Counted from the stretch's first letter, positions 1-7,991 are shown. The stretch is DNA of 15,757 nucleotides from an uncultured Clostridia bacterium (GCA_947165745.1 CAMVBO010000009.1:1-15757); one strand, 5' to 3'. Notes: a model not told the origin generated them from the sequence alone. Made by a program: numbers and translations.

Positions 1-1
1 C

Positions 2-160
2 CGCACTTCCTACGGCGTCGGCGTCGAGCGCACGTTCCCGCTGCACAGCCCCCGCATCGATAGCATCAAGGTTATCCGTCGCGGCAAGGTTCGTCGTGCG
101 AAGCTGTACTATCTGCGTGATCGCAGCGGCAAGGCGGCCAAGGTCAAGGAGAGGACTTAA
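2..160 (+). CDS. rplS: 50S ribosomal protein L19, C-terminal part (5' end outside window)
   Basis: The last 52 codons of L19, a structural protein of the large ribosomal subunit at the interface with the 30S subunit. Reading from base 2, the frame gives [13 protein letters not shown], then a basic stretch with [17 protein letters not shown] and a GKAAKVKER tail, which is the highly conserved C-terminal half of the family. The stop TAA is at 158-160 and is followed directly by a strong intrinsic terminator. The N-terminal half, the start codon and the promoter lie before the window. Presence of rplS upstream of rbgA and rnhB is a familiar Firmicutes gene order. Identification is essentially certain. 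Confidence 0.97.
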   Translation, partial: RTSYGVGVERTFPLHSPRIDSIKVIRRGKVRRAKLYYLRDRSGKAAKVKERT

Positions 161-176
161 TCTTCCGGACCACAAT

Positions 177-207
177 CGGGAATCGCTATGGGCGGTTCCC
201 GTTTTTT
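177..207 (+). terminator. Rho-independent terminator of rplS
   Basis: A perfect 10-bp stem (177-186 paired with 192-201, one T-G wobble) closes a 5-nt loop and is followed at once by six T (202-207). It sits 17 nt after the rplS stop and has every element of an intrinsic terminator. It also shows that an in-frame ATG at 188 cannot be the start of the next gene, since that ATG lies inside the terminator. Confidence 0.93.
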
Positions 208-268
208 CTACTCGCCCCGCGACATTGCAGGGGCGGGGTTGCGCTGCCCGCCAGAGAGGAACTGTGAT

Positions 269-955
269 ATGAGCGAAACACTGAACCGCCTGACGGACCG
301 TGTATGGGTCTATCCCTATGAAGAGGCGCGGGATCGGCCGAACCTGGGCTACATCCGGGGCGACAGGCTGTCCCTGGCCGTGGACGCCGGCCACTCCGAC
401 GACCACATCGCCGGGTTCTACCAGGCGCTGGAGGCGGCGGGACTGCCGCTGCCGGATTTGACGATATTGACCCACTGGCACTGGGACCACACCTTCGCCA
501 TGCACAAAGTCCACGGGCTGACGCTGGCGAGCGCACGCACGGACCGGCACCTGCGGGATTTCTCGGGCAAAATCGAGTGCGAGGGCGTCGAAGCGTTCCT
601 GGCCATGGACGAAACCATCCGCCGGGAATACGCCGGAAACCGCCCTGTGGTGATCGTCCCGGCGGATGTGACGTTCACCGGCGAGATCGGCATCGACCTA
701 GGCGGCTGCATGGTGCGCGCGTTTGAAGTGGAGTCGCCCCACACCGACGACGGCGTATTCGTGCTGATTCCCGGCGAAGACGTGCTGTTCATAGGCGACG
801 CCAACAGCGGTGCCTTCCCCACCTGGGCGCGGGATGCCGCGATGGCCGAAAAGCTGGCCGGGACGATCCGGGCGCTGGACGCGGGAACCGTCGTCGAGGG
901 CCACTGGATACCGACGACGAAAGAGGACGTCGTCAACGATCTGACGGAGGTTTAA
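269..955 (+). CDS. Metallo-beta-lactamase-fold metal-dependent hydrolase
   Basis: A 228-residue cytoplasmic protein of the MBL-fold superfamily; the substrate is not recognisable. All expected metal ligands are visible: the HxHxDH motif as HWHWDH at residues 69-74, a histidine at 158 (SPHTDDG), the bridging aspartate at 177 (FIGDA) and a final histidine at 212 (EGHW). An N-terminal strand-rich segment (NLGYIRGDRLSLAVDAGHS) is typical of the fold. I chose ATG 269 because AGAGAGGA (about 253-260) stands 8 nt before it and because the alternative ATG 188 lies in the rplS terminator. No signal peptide is seen. It follows a terminator, so it needs its own promoter, but none is evident in the GC-rich 208-268 stretch, which holds only a 6-bp hairpin (213-218 with 230-235). 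Family call is firm; the specific reaction (thiolesterase, glyoxalase-like, lactonase) is unknown. Confidence 0.9.
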   Translation: MSETLNRLTDRVWVYPYEEARDRPNLGYIRGDRLSLAVDAGHSDDHIAGFYQALEAAGLPLPDLTILTHWHWDHTFAMHKVHGLTLASARTDRHLRDFSGKIECEGVEAFLAMDETIRREYAGNRPVVIVPADVTFTGEIGIDLGGCMVRAFEVESPHTDDGVFVLIPGEDVLFIGDANSGAFPTWARDAAMAEKLAGTIRALDAGTVVEGHWIPTTKEDVVNDLTEV

Positions 956-959
956 GAGA

Positions 960-1092
960 AACGACCTCCTCCGTCTGCGCCCCCGGCGAAGCCACCTGCC
1001 GCGGGCCTTCGGCCCCACCTCACTGAAAATGTCCTCTGGATATTTTCCGGGTGCTCGATGCCCCTGAAGGGGAAGGCCTGGAGGAATCCGCG
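960..1092. repeat. Hairpin-rich intergenic repeat element, copy 1
   Basis: The 170-bp gap between the MBL gene and rbgA shows no gene. It contains a block starting CGACCTCCTCC at 962, an imperfect stem around 974-990 (CTGCGCC with GGCGAAG), a GGGCC-TTC-GGCCC hairpin (1003-1015), a 10-bp stem with a 3-nt loop (1025-1034 with 1038-1047), and CCCC-TGAA-GGGG at 1061-1072. Positions 962-1000 line up without gaps with 15085-15123: the flanks agree while the stem sequence differs but stays paired. There is no T tract after any hairpin, so I do not call a terminator. I read it as a degenerate copy of a dispersed palindromic (REP- or MITE-like) element. Exact ends are uncertain. Confidence 0.5.
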
Positions 1093-1125
1093 CCATCAAC
1101 TCCTCACTTACCGAAAGGAACGCAT

Positions 1126-1983
1126 ATGCCAAACGAACGCATCAATTGGTATCCAGGCCACATGGCAAAGTCCCGGCGGCTGTTGCAGGATCAGCTGCGG
1201 GCGGTGGACGCGGTGATCGAGCTGTGCGACGCCCGCGCGCCTCTGGCGACCCGCAATCCCGACCTGCAAAAACTGACCCGGGACAAGACGCGCATCCTGG
1301 TGCTGAACAAGGCGGATCTGGCCGACGACCGACAGACCGCCCGGTGGCTGGAGCACTTCCGCCGGGAGGGTCTCACCGCCATGCGCTTCAACAGCAACGG
1401 CGGCAAGGTCAAGGAGATCCTGGGGCACATCGAGCAGGCCTCCAAGCCCGCCCTGGAGCGCTACGCCGCCCGGGGCGTGCGCAAGACCATCCGCTTCATG
1501 GTCATCGGCATCCCCAACGTGGGCAAGTCCACCTTCATCAACCGGCTGCACGGCTCGGCCATCGCCAAGGCCAGCGACCGCCCCGGCGTGACCCGCGCCA
1601 ACCAGTGGGTGAAGATCGGCCCGTTCCTGGAGATATTGGACACCCCCGGCATGCTGCCGCCCCGCATGGACGACCAGGAGGGCGCGCGGATGCTGGCATA
1701 CCTGGGCTCCATCCGGGATCAGATCATGGACACGGAGGACCTGGCCGGAACTCTGATGGCGCTGCTGTACGGCATCGATCCCGAGGCACTCTCGGCGCGC
1801 TACAAGCTGCCGAAGGGCTGCGGCGACGCGCCCCACGAGCTGCTGGAGGCCGCCTGCAAAGGCCGGGGCTGGCTGCTGAGCGGCGGACGCTACGACACCG
1901 ACCGCGCCGCCGCGCTGGTGCTGGACGAATTCCGCGCCGGGAAAATCGGCAAGCTGACCATCCAGCGCGCGCCGGGGCGCTGA
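1126..1983 (+). CDS. rbgA: Ribosome biogenesis GTPase RbgA (YlqF)
   Basis: A 285-residue circularly permuted GTPase that acts in a late step of 50S subunit assembly. The permuted order of GTP motifs is visible: G4 NKAD at 61-64 comes before G1 GIPNVGKST at 128-136, then a G2 threonine near 156 and G3 DTPG at 172-175. The N-terminus WYPGHMAKSRR carries the conserved histidine (H12 here) that takes the place of the catalytic glutamine in this family. Length matches the usual 280-290. ATG 1126 is preferred to an in-frame ATG at 1051, because AAAGGA stands 6 nt before it and the WYPGHM motif should be near the N-terminus. The next gene begins 3 nt after its stop, so the two are almost certainly cotranscribed. 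Confidence 0.96.
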   Translation: MPNERINWYPGHMAKSRRLLQDQLRAVDAVIELCDARAPLATRNPDLQKLTRDKTRILVLNKADLADDRQTARWLEHFRREGLTAMRFNSNGGKVKEILGHIEQASKPALERYAARGVRKTIRFMVIGIPNVGKSTFINRLHGSAIAKASDRPGVTRANQWVKIGPFLEILDTPGMLPPRMDDQEGARMLAYLGSIRDQIMDTEDLAGTLMALLYGIDPEALSARYKLPKGCGDAPHELLEAACKGRGWLLSGGRYDTDRAAALVLDEFRAGKIGKLTIQRAPGR

Positions 1984-1986
1984 ACC

Positions 1987-2913
1987 ATGGCTTTCCGATT
2001 CGACGCGCTGGGGCTGGGCTGGGTCGTAGAACCGCCCAAGGCGCTGACCGGCGGGCTTTTGCACCGGGTGTTCCGCGTGGACACCGACCGGGGCGCATAT
2101 GCCGTAAAGCTGATCGACCCGGAGGTGGCCGGTCGCCCCGGGGCCATTGACAATATCGAAAGCAGCGAAGGCGCGGCGGCGGCTCTGGCCGGGGTCGTCC
2201 CGGCGGTGGCGGCCATTGCGTTTGACGGACGGCGCGTGCGCGGGATCGACGGGCGGTGGGCCGTTGTCTACCCCTGGGCCGAGGGCGCGAGCGTCTTTCC
2301 GCCGGACATCACCCCCGCCCACTGCGCCGCCGTCGGGGACGCGCTGGGCCGGATGCACGCTGCAAACGTTCGGGCGCCGGGCATCGCGCCGGAGGCTGCG
2401 CGGATGCCGGAGATCGACTGGCCGGGGCTGCTGATGAAAGCGCCGGCGGCGCGTTGGAGAACGCGGATTGAAAGCGCTCTGCCCGATCTGATGCGCTGGA
2501 GCGACGCTGCCCGCGTGGCCGAAGGCCGGCTTTCAGACCCGCCGGTGCTCTCCCACCGGGATCTGGACCCCAAGAACGTGCTCTGGCAGGGGCTGTCGCC
2601 CAGGCTGATCGACTGGGAGGCCGCCGGGTACGTGAATCCCCAGCGGGAGCTGCTGGAGGTTCTGCTCTACTGGGCGGACGACGGCAAAGGTGGCCTGGCT
2701 TTGTGCAACGCCGAGGCGTTGCTGACCGCCTACCGGCGGCACATGCCCGCAGGCGGCGACTGGTCGGACGTGATCGCCGCCGGACGGGCGAACCATCTGG
2801 AATGGCTGGCCCACAGCGTGCGGCAAGCGTCGGAGGAACAGGTCCTTCGGACGCTGGACGCGCTGGAGCGGTATGGCGAAAACGCGCGGCGACTGATCGA
2901 AATTCTGTCGTAA
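1987..2913 (+). CDS. Aminoglycoside phosphotransferase / choline kinase-like protein
   Basis: A 308-residue protein with the APH kinase-like fold. Visible elements are an ATP-binding lysine in AVKLI (K41), a following helix acidic residue (E58 or E61), the catalytic loop SHRDLDPKNVLW (H190, D192, N197) and the metal-binding LIDWE (D209, E211). Such enzymes phosphorylate small hydroxylated molecules (amino alcohols, sugars, antibiotics). This one has no feature that tells the substrate, and a housekeeping context argues against a dedicated resistance gene. ATG 1987 is 3 nt after the rbgA stop and has no good Shine-Dalgarno, so translation is probably coupled to rbgA. Its own stop overlaps the Shine-Dalgarno of rnhB. 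Kinase fold is confident; function is open. Confidence 0.88.
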   Translation: MAFRFDALGLGWVVEPPKALTGGLLHRVFRVDTDRGAYAVKLIDPEVAGRPGAIDNIESSEGAAAALAGVVPAVAAIAFDGRRVRGIDGRWAVVYPWAEGASVFPPDITPAHCAAVGDALGRMHAANVRAPGIAPEAARMPEIDWPGLLMKAPAARWRTRIESALPDLMRWSDAARVAEGRLSDPPVLSHRDLDPKNVLWQGLSPRLIDWEAAGYVNPQRELLEVLLYWADDGKGGLALCNAEALLTAYRRHMPAGGDWSDVIAAGRANHLEWLAHSVRQASEEQVLRTLDALERYGENARRLIEILS

Positions 2914-2925
2914 GGAGGCTTCATC

Positions 2926-3576
2926 ATGCAGACCGGCACCCCTCGCAGGCGGGAGACGTCTCAGGAAAAACTGGAACGGTTGACGGCCATCGAGCGCGGC
3001 CTGTGGGCCGAAGGGCGCGTCGTCGCCGGGATCGACGAGGTGGGCCGGGGGCCGCTGGCGGGCCCGGTGGTGACGGCCTGCGTTTCCATCCCCGTAGACA
3101 AACTCGTCCCCGGCGTGGACGACAGCAAGAAGCTGTCGGAAAAGCGCCGCGAGGCCCTGTATCCCCTGTTGCTGGCGGCGGCGGACTACGTCGAGACCAC
3201 CTTCATCGGTCCGGACGTGATCGACGAGATCAACATCCTGCAGGCCACCCGGCGGGCCATGGAGCAGTGCGCCGCGGGCTTTGGCGGCGATATCATACTG
3301 ATCGACGCCGTGGAGGGCTTGAAGCTGCCCTGCGCGGCCCGTTCGCTGATCCACGGCGACGCCCTCAGCTACATGATCGGCGCGGCCAGCGTCGTGGCCA
3401 AGGTCACCCGGGACCGCTACATGGTCGAACTGGATGAAAAGTACCCGATGTACGGCTTTGCCCGCAACAAGGGCTACGGCACCGCCGAACACATCGCGGC
3501 GCTGAAGAAATACGGCCCCTGCCCGGAGCACCGGCGCAGCTTCATCGGCAAGATCCTGGGGGATAAATATGAATAA
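2926..3576 (+). CDS. rnhB: Ribonuclease HII
   Basis: A 216-residue enzyme that cuts the RNA strand of RNA-DNA hybrids and removes single ribonucleotides from DNA. The hallmark GIDEVGRGPLAGPVV gives catalytic D37 and E38; the other acidic site residues are D127 (LIDAV) and D145 (HGDAL). The conserved SVVAKVTRD (155-163) and YGFARNKGYGT (176-186) follow in the right order. About 28 residues precede the catalytic core, a little longer at the N-terminus than minimal homologues. The start is fixed by a strong AAGGAGG (2912-2918), which overlaps the stop of the previous gene and lies 7 nt before the ATG. Its last 8 nt overlap yraN. Confidence 0.97.
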   Translation: MQTGTPRRRETSQEKLERLTAIERGLWAEGRVVAGIDEVGRGPLAGPVVTACVSIPVDKLVPGVDDSKKLSEKRREALYPLLLAAADYVETTFIGPDVIDEINILQATRRAMEQCAAGFGGDIILIDAVEGLKLPCAARSLIHGDALSYMIGAASVVAKVTRDRYMVELDEKYPMYGFARNKGYGTAEHIAALKKYGPCPEHRRSFIGKILGDKYE

Positions 3577-3931
3577 GCGGCGTTTCGGCGGAGAGGGCGA
3601 GGCCGAAGCCCGAGCGTTTCTGGAGGGCAAGGGCATCAAGGTGCTGGAAATGAACTTCCGCCGCCCCACTGGGGAGATCGACATCGTCGCCAGACAGGGC
3701 AAGGTCCTCCTGTTCGTGGAAGTGAAACGGCGCTCGTCGCTGCGCTACGGCCGCCCGGCCGAGGCGGTGGACAGGGCCAAGCAGGGCCACATCCTGCGCA
3801 CCGCCGCGCTCTATCTGCAGGAGAAGGGCCTGGAGGACGCGCCGGTACGGTTCGACGTAGTGGAAGTCCTGCCCGGCGAGATTCGCCACATCGAAAACGC
3901 CTTTGACGCAAAGGGGCTGTCTCATAATTGA
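3569..3931 (+). CDS. yraN: UPF0102 family protein YraN, endonuclease-like fold
   Basis: A 120-residue protein of the UPF0102 family. It has the restriction-endonuclease-like signature: an N-terminal acidic helix (GEGEAEARAFLE), TGEIDIVA with D38, and FVEVK with E51 and K53, a PD-(D/E)xK-type arrangement. The biological role is not settled in the family; a role in DNA or RNA processing is inferred from the fold. It starts at ATG 3569, inside the last codons of rnhB (8-nt overlap, ATGAATAA), which indicates translational coupling. The last five codons and the stop form part of the terminator hairpin that follows. Confidence 0.93.
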   Translation: MNKRRFGGEGEAEARAFLEGKGIKVLEMNFRRPTGEIDIVARQGKVLLFVEVKRRSSLRYGRPAEAVDRAKQGHILRTAALYLQEKGLEDAPVRFDVVEVLPGEIRHIENAFDAKGLSHN

Positions 3932-3943
3932 GACAGCCTCTTT
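3911..3943 (+). terminator. Intrinsic terminator overlapping the 3' end of yraN
   Basis: A 13-bp stem (3911-3923 with 3930-3942, one G-T wobble) closes a 6-nt loop and runs into a short T-rich tail (TCTTTGTT). The TGA of yraN (3929-3931) is within the hairpin. It ends the rbgA-kinase-rnhB-yraN operon. The T tract is interrupted, so efficiency may be moderate. Confidence 0.8.
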
Positions 3944-4097
3944 GTTGGCTCTTCGCGGAGAGGGGCATTCCCCCAGAAAAAACGTGAAGAACCTCTTTGC
4001 TGTGCCTCTACGTCCGAATCTCGCGCCTTCCTTTGCAGGATTTTCCCACTTCTTTGTGGAAATAATAAAGGTTGACCAATTCCAAGGAGCATCCGAA

Positions 4098-7000
4098 ATG
4101 AAAAAGCTGCTTTGCGCGCTGGCGGCGCTTTTGCTGATACTTTGCCCGGTGACGGCCCTGGCGGAGGAGGAGAACCTGCTCCTGAACGGGGATTTCTCCA
4201 GCCTGGACGGCGACCTGCCGGAGGGCTGGCACAGGGAAATGTGGCTGACGGACACCGGCGTGAGCCTGCTGACCGTGGATCCGGATGGCTTTGAGGGCGG
4301 CTGCGTGACCGTGACCAATGTGGACGCGAACGACGCCCGCTTCGCCCAGACCGTGGCCGTGGAGCCGAACGCCCTCTACCGCCTCTCCGGCATGATCCGC
4401 GCCCAGGACTGCGACGGCGAGGGCTATGGCGCGACCCTGTCCATACAGGATGTGTTCGTGTACTCCGACGGCGTGTACGACACCGACGGCGAGTGGCAGT
4501 ATGTGGCACTCTACGGCCGCACCGGCCCCAATCAGAGGGAGCTGACCGTGTTCGCCCGGGTGGGCGGCTATGGCAGGCTGTCCAAAGGCCGCGCCAGCTT
4601 CGACGACGTTTCCCTGGTGAAGCTTGATTCGGCGCCCGACGGCGCGACGGTGAACGACTTTTACCGGGAGGACACCGGTTCCTCCAACGCCCCCGCCGCT
4701 GATGGCGGCGAGCCCGCCCGGAGCACCGAAAGCTGGATCCTGTTTACCTGCTGCTGGGCGCTGCTGGTGGCGGGCGTGACCCGCAAGCGCGGGCGCGGGG
4801 CAGAAGCCATGGCGCCTTCAAAGAGGCGTTGGCTGTTCTTCGGCCTGCTGGGGCTGGCGTTCGCGCTGCGACTGATCGTCGCCGTGCGGGTTCGGGGCTA
4901 TCACACCGATATCAACTGCTTCTCCGCCTGGTCGGAGCGGATGTTCTCCATGGGGCCGACCCGCTTCTACAGCCCGGACTATTTCTGCGACTATCCCCCG
5001 CTGTACATGCTGATGCTGATACTGCCCGCGGCGCTGCGCCGGGTGCTGGGGCTGGCGGTGGGCAGCGGCGGCTATCTGGCGCTGCTCAAGCTGCTGCCCA
5101 TATTGGCGGACATCGCCTCGGGCCTGCTCGTCTGGCGCGTGGGCCGGAAAAAGCTGTCTGACCGCGGGGCGATGCTGCTGGGGCTGATGGTCGCCTTCAA
5201 CCCCGCCGCCATCGCCAATTCCGCCGCCTGGGGACAGATCGACGGCCTGTTGGCGCTGGCCGTCGCGCTTTGCGCGCTGGAAGCCGCCGAAGGCCGCACC
5301 CTGCGGGCGCTATTGTGGTTCGGCGCCGCGCTGCTGATCAAGCCCCAGGCGCTGCTGTTCGGGCCGGTGGGCCTGGCGGCCATACTGGCCGGCCTGTTCA
5401 CCGCCGAACCCGGCCAGCGCAAGGCGCGGCTGCGCGGGCTGCTGCTGGGCGCGGCGGCGGTGCTGGCCATGCTCTACGCCGCGGCCTTCCTGTGCTGCCT
5501 GGGCCAGGTCCACACCCTCGGCGAGGCGCTGACCCGGCCCGTGGCATGGCTCGTGGAGCTGTACACCGGCACGGTGAGCGGCTATCGCTACGTGACCGTG
5601 AACACGCTGAACCTGCCCTACCTGCTGGGCATGAACTGGGCCAGGGTGGACGACCACCGGGGCGTGACCCTGTTCGCGTGGGTGCTGTTTGCCCTGTCCT
5701 ACATCGTCGCCATCGCCCTGACCGTCAAGGCGGCGAAGAAGCCCCGCCGGCTGTTTTTGACCGGCGGCCTGCTGATCGTGCTGGTATGCACCTTCGGGCC
5801 GATGATCCACGAACGCTACATCTTCCCGGGTGTGATCCTGCTGGCGATGGCCTTCGGCTGCGAGCGGGACAAGCGGCTGCTGATTGGCCTGACCGTGCTG
5901 TCCTGCACGCTGTTTATGAACGAGATCCTGGTGCTCCAGGGCGGCATGACCGAGGCCAACTTCGGTCACCTGCAATCCTCCGAGCACTGGCTGAACTGCA
6001 TCCTTTCAGCAGTCAATGTGCTGAACGCGCTGTTCCTCGCCTGGACGGCGGCGGACATCTGCCTGCGGGACCGCGTCATGGCGCTGCCCAAGCCCAAGCG
6101 CGAGGCGGTCAACGCCGGGATTTACTCCCTCTCGGAGGCCCCGAATTACCGCATGGGCATCAGGCGGCCGGACCTTCTGCTGATGGCGGCGGTGACGGCG
6201 CTGTACAGCGTGCTGGCCTTCACCAACCTGGGCTCGACCAAGGCCCCGCAGACCGGCTGGACTTCCAGCCAGAGCGGCGAGACGGTGGTGTTTGACCTGG
6301 GCGAGGTCCGGACCTTCCGCATGACCTACTACGGCGGCATCTGCAATTCCACCTTTACGGTTCAGCTGTCCAACGACGGCGAAAAGTGGACAGAGCCCTG
6401 CTGGGCCAAGTACGCCCAGGGCGAGATCTTCCGCTGGCTGTGGTACACGCCGCTGGACGCGGGGCAGAACGTGCTCTACGAAGATACCGTGCCCACCGAC
6501 GACGGCTCGGCCTATGTGACCTATGCCACCGCCGGCAGCAGCGACCCGATGCAGACGGCCCGCTATGTGCGGCTGGAGGCCCAGTCCGCGGGGCTGATCC
6601 TATACGAGGTGGGTTTCCTGGACGGGGACGGCGGCGTGCTGCCCGTTGCCGGCGTCGAACAGTCCGGCCAGACGCTCAGCGCCGACAGCGCCGCGCTGCT
6701 GATCGACGAACAGGATACGGTGCCCCCAATCCCCAGTTACCTGAACTCCACCTACTTCGACGAGATCTACCACGCCCGCACGGCCTTTGAACACCTGCAC
6801 GGGCTGAAGGCCTACGAGTACACTCACCCGCCGCTGGGCAAGGTGCTGATGATGGCGGGCATCCAGCTGTTCGGCATGACGCCCTTCGGCTGGCGGTTCA
6901 TGGGCGCGCTGGTGGGCGTATGGATGGTGCCGCTGATGTACCTGCTGGCCAAGCAGCTGACCAAGGACACGCGGCTGTCCTTCATCGCCATGTGCCTGAT

Positions 7001-7991
7001 GGCGCTGGACTCCATGCACTTCACCCAGACCCGCATCGCCACCATCGACAGCTACGCGGTGTTCTGGATCATGCTGATGTACCTGTTTATGTTCAGGTAC
7101 AGCCAGATGAGCTGGAACCGGGAGCCGCTGGGCAAGACGCTCATCCCCCTGGGGCTGTGCGGCGTAACCATGGGCGTGGCCTGGGCCACGAAGTGGATCG
7201 GGGTCTACGCCTCGGCGGGGCTGGCCGTCATATTCTTCTGGACGGTGTTCCGCCGCCTGCGGGAGACGCGGCAGCTGAAGGACAAAAGCCGCAGCCTGAA
7301 GAGCCTGCTGATCACACTGGCCTTCTGCCTGGTGTTCTTCGTGGTGGTGCCCGCGCTGATCTACTATTTCAGCTACTACTGGTTCCTGCGGGGCGAAGGC
7401 CTGCAGCGCTTTGGCGACATGTTCAGCGCAAAGTGGGTCAAGTGGGTCGTCCAGCAGCAGAAAAACATCTTCAACTATCACGCGGGCCTGGGCGGCGACA
7501 CCCACTACTTCCGCTCGCCCTGGTACCAGTGGCCCGTCATCTGGTGGCCCATGTGGTACTATTCCGGCACGGGCTACATGCCAGAGGGCACCATCTCCTC
7601 CATCAGCTGCATGGGCAACCCGGCGGTCTGGTGGTTCGGGCTGGCGGCGCTTTTGTTCGTGGTGGGCCGGATGTGCTGGAAGCGGTGGGCCCATCGCGTG
7701 GACGTTCTGGTGGTGATCGGCTTCGCCAGCCAGTTCCTGCCCTGGGTCATCGTGCCGCGCAGCACCTTCATCTACCACTACTTCGCCAGCGTGCCCTTCA
7801 TCATACTTGCCTCGGCGCTGCTGCTGGACGCCATCCGCAAGCGCAGCGAAACCGCCTTCAACGTCACCTCGGGGGCGCTGCTGGGCGCGGCGCTGATCCT
7901 GTTCGGGGCGTTCTATCCGCTGGAGAGCGGCCTGCCCTGCTCCCGCGCCTACGCCCGGCACCTGCGCTGGTTCAAGTGGTACAACTACTGA
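4098..7991 (+). CDS. Double GT-C glycosyltransferase fusion with two lectin-like domains (ALG6-like + PMT/GT39-like)
   Basis: A 1297-residue membrane protein. Order of parts: signal peptide (1-22, cut after ALA); a CBM4/9-like beta-sandwich (about 25-175, NLLLNGDFS to ASFDDVSLVKL); linker and a membrane segment near 213-230; a first GT-C transferase (about 240-705) with an acidic site at D271 (YHTDIN), DYPPL at 298-302, WGQID at 378-382, KPQAL at 415-419 and HERY at 571-574, a series like that of ALG6/ALG8 (GT57); an F5/8C (discoidin)-like module (about 710-848); and a second GT-C transferase of the PMT/GT39 type (about 880-1297) with the catalytic DE pair (D888, E889) and YTHPPLGK (H910-K915). 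Known GT-C enzymes move sugars from lipid phosphates to acceptors outside the membrane; donor and acceptor here are unknown. ATG 4098 is chosen for AAGGAG 8 nt upstream and the signal peptide; an open frame back to 3903 would start inside yraN. Family usual length is under half of this. The DUF3592 gene follows 64 nt later. Confidence 0.88.
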   Translation: MKKLLCALAALLLILCPVTALAEEENLLLNGDFSSLDGDLPEGWHREMWLTDTGVSLLTVDPDGFEGGCVTVTNVDANDARFAQTVAVEPNALYRLSGMIRAQDCDGEGYGATLSIQDVFVYSDGVYDTDGEWQYVALYGRTGPNQRELTVFARVGGYGRLSKGRASFDDVSLVKLDSAPDGATVNDFYREDTGSSNAPAADGGEPARSTESWILFTCCWALLVAGVTRKRGRGAEAMAPSKRRWLFFGLLGLAFALRLIVAVRVRGYHTDINCFSAWSERMFSMGPTRFYSPDYFCDYPPLYMLMLILPAALRRVLGLAVGSGGYLALLKLLPILADIASGLLVWRVGRKKLSDRGAMLLGLMVAFNPAAIANSAAWGQIDGLLALAVALCALEAAEGRTLRALLWFGAALLIKPQALLFGPVGLAAILAGLFTAEPGQRKARLRGLLLGAAAVLAMLYAAAFLCCLGQVHTLGEALTRPVAWLVELYTGTVSGYRYVTVNTLNLPYLLGMNWARVDDHRGVTLFAWVLFALSYIVAIALTVKAAKKPRRLFLTGGLLIVLVCTFGPMIHERYIFPGVILLAMAFGCERDKRLLIGLTVLSCTLFMNEILVLQGGMTEANFGHLQSSEHWLNCILSAVNVLNALFLAWTAADICLRDRVMALPKPKREAVNAGIYSLSEAPNYRMGIRRPDLLLMAAVTALYSVLAFTNLGSTKAPQTGWTSSQSGETVVFDLGEVRTFRMTYYGGICNSTFTVQLSNDGEKWTEPCWAKYAQGEIFRWLWYTPLDAGQNVLYEDTVPTDDGSAYVTYATAGSSDPMQTARYVRLEAQSAGLILYEVGFLDGDGGVLPVAGVEQSGQTLSADSAALLIDEQDTVPPIPSYLNSTYFDEIYHARTAFEHLHGLKAYEYTHPPLGKVLMMAGIQLFGMTPFGWRFMGALVGVWMVPLMYLLAKQLTKDTRLSFIAMCLMALDSMHFTQTRIATIDSYAVFWIMLMYLFMFRYSQMSWNREPLGKTLIPLGLCGVTMGVAWATKWIGVYASAGLAVIFFWTVFRRLRETRQLKDKSRSLKSLLITLAFCLVFFVVVPALIYYFSYYWFLRGEGLQRFGDMFSAKWVKWVVQQQKNIFNYHAGLGGDTHYFRSPWYQWPVIWWPMWYYSGTGYMPEGTISSISCMGNPAVWWFGLAALLFVVGRMCWKRWAHRVDVLVVIGFASQFLPWVIVPRSTFIYHYFASVPFIILASALLLDAIRKRSETAFNVTSGALLGAALILFGAFYPLESGLPCSRAYARHLRWFKWYNY

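Noticed and set aside
188..268. Upstream start for the MBL-fold gene
   Set aside because: The ATG at 188 lies inside the loop of the rplS terminator and lacks a Shine-Dalgarno, while ATG 269 has one and matches the fold's N-terminus.
1025..1047. 10-bp hairpin as a terminator of the MBL gene
   Set aside because: No T tract follows the stem and it is 70 nt from the stop; it fits better as part of the repeat element.
1108..2358. 416-codon minus-strand open frame across rbgA and the kinase
   Set aside because: Spans two well-supported genes on the other strand; its composition is of the same low-information antisense type. The frames at 2533-3702 and 10207-11400 (minus) are rejected on the same ground.
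4032..4077. Promoter before the GT-C fusion (TTTGCA, TAATAA, TTGACC)
   Set aside because: No pair of boxes has acceptable spacing: TTTGCA and TAATAA are 25 nt apart, and TTGACC has no -10 before the start codon. The region 3944-4097 holds no gene that I can support.
3903..4097. N-terminal extension of the GT-C fusion by 65 residues
   Set aside because: It would start within yraN and pass through the terminator, and would bury the signal peptide that begins at 4098.
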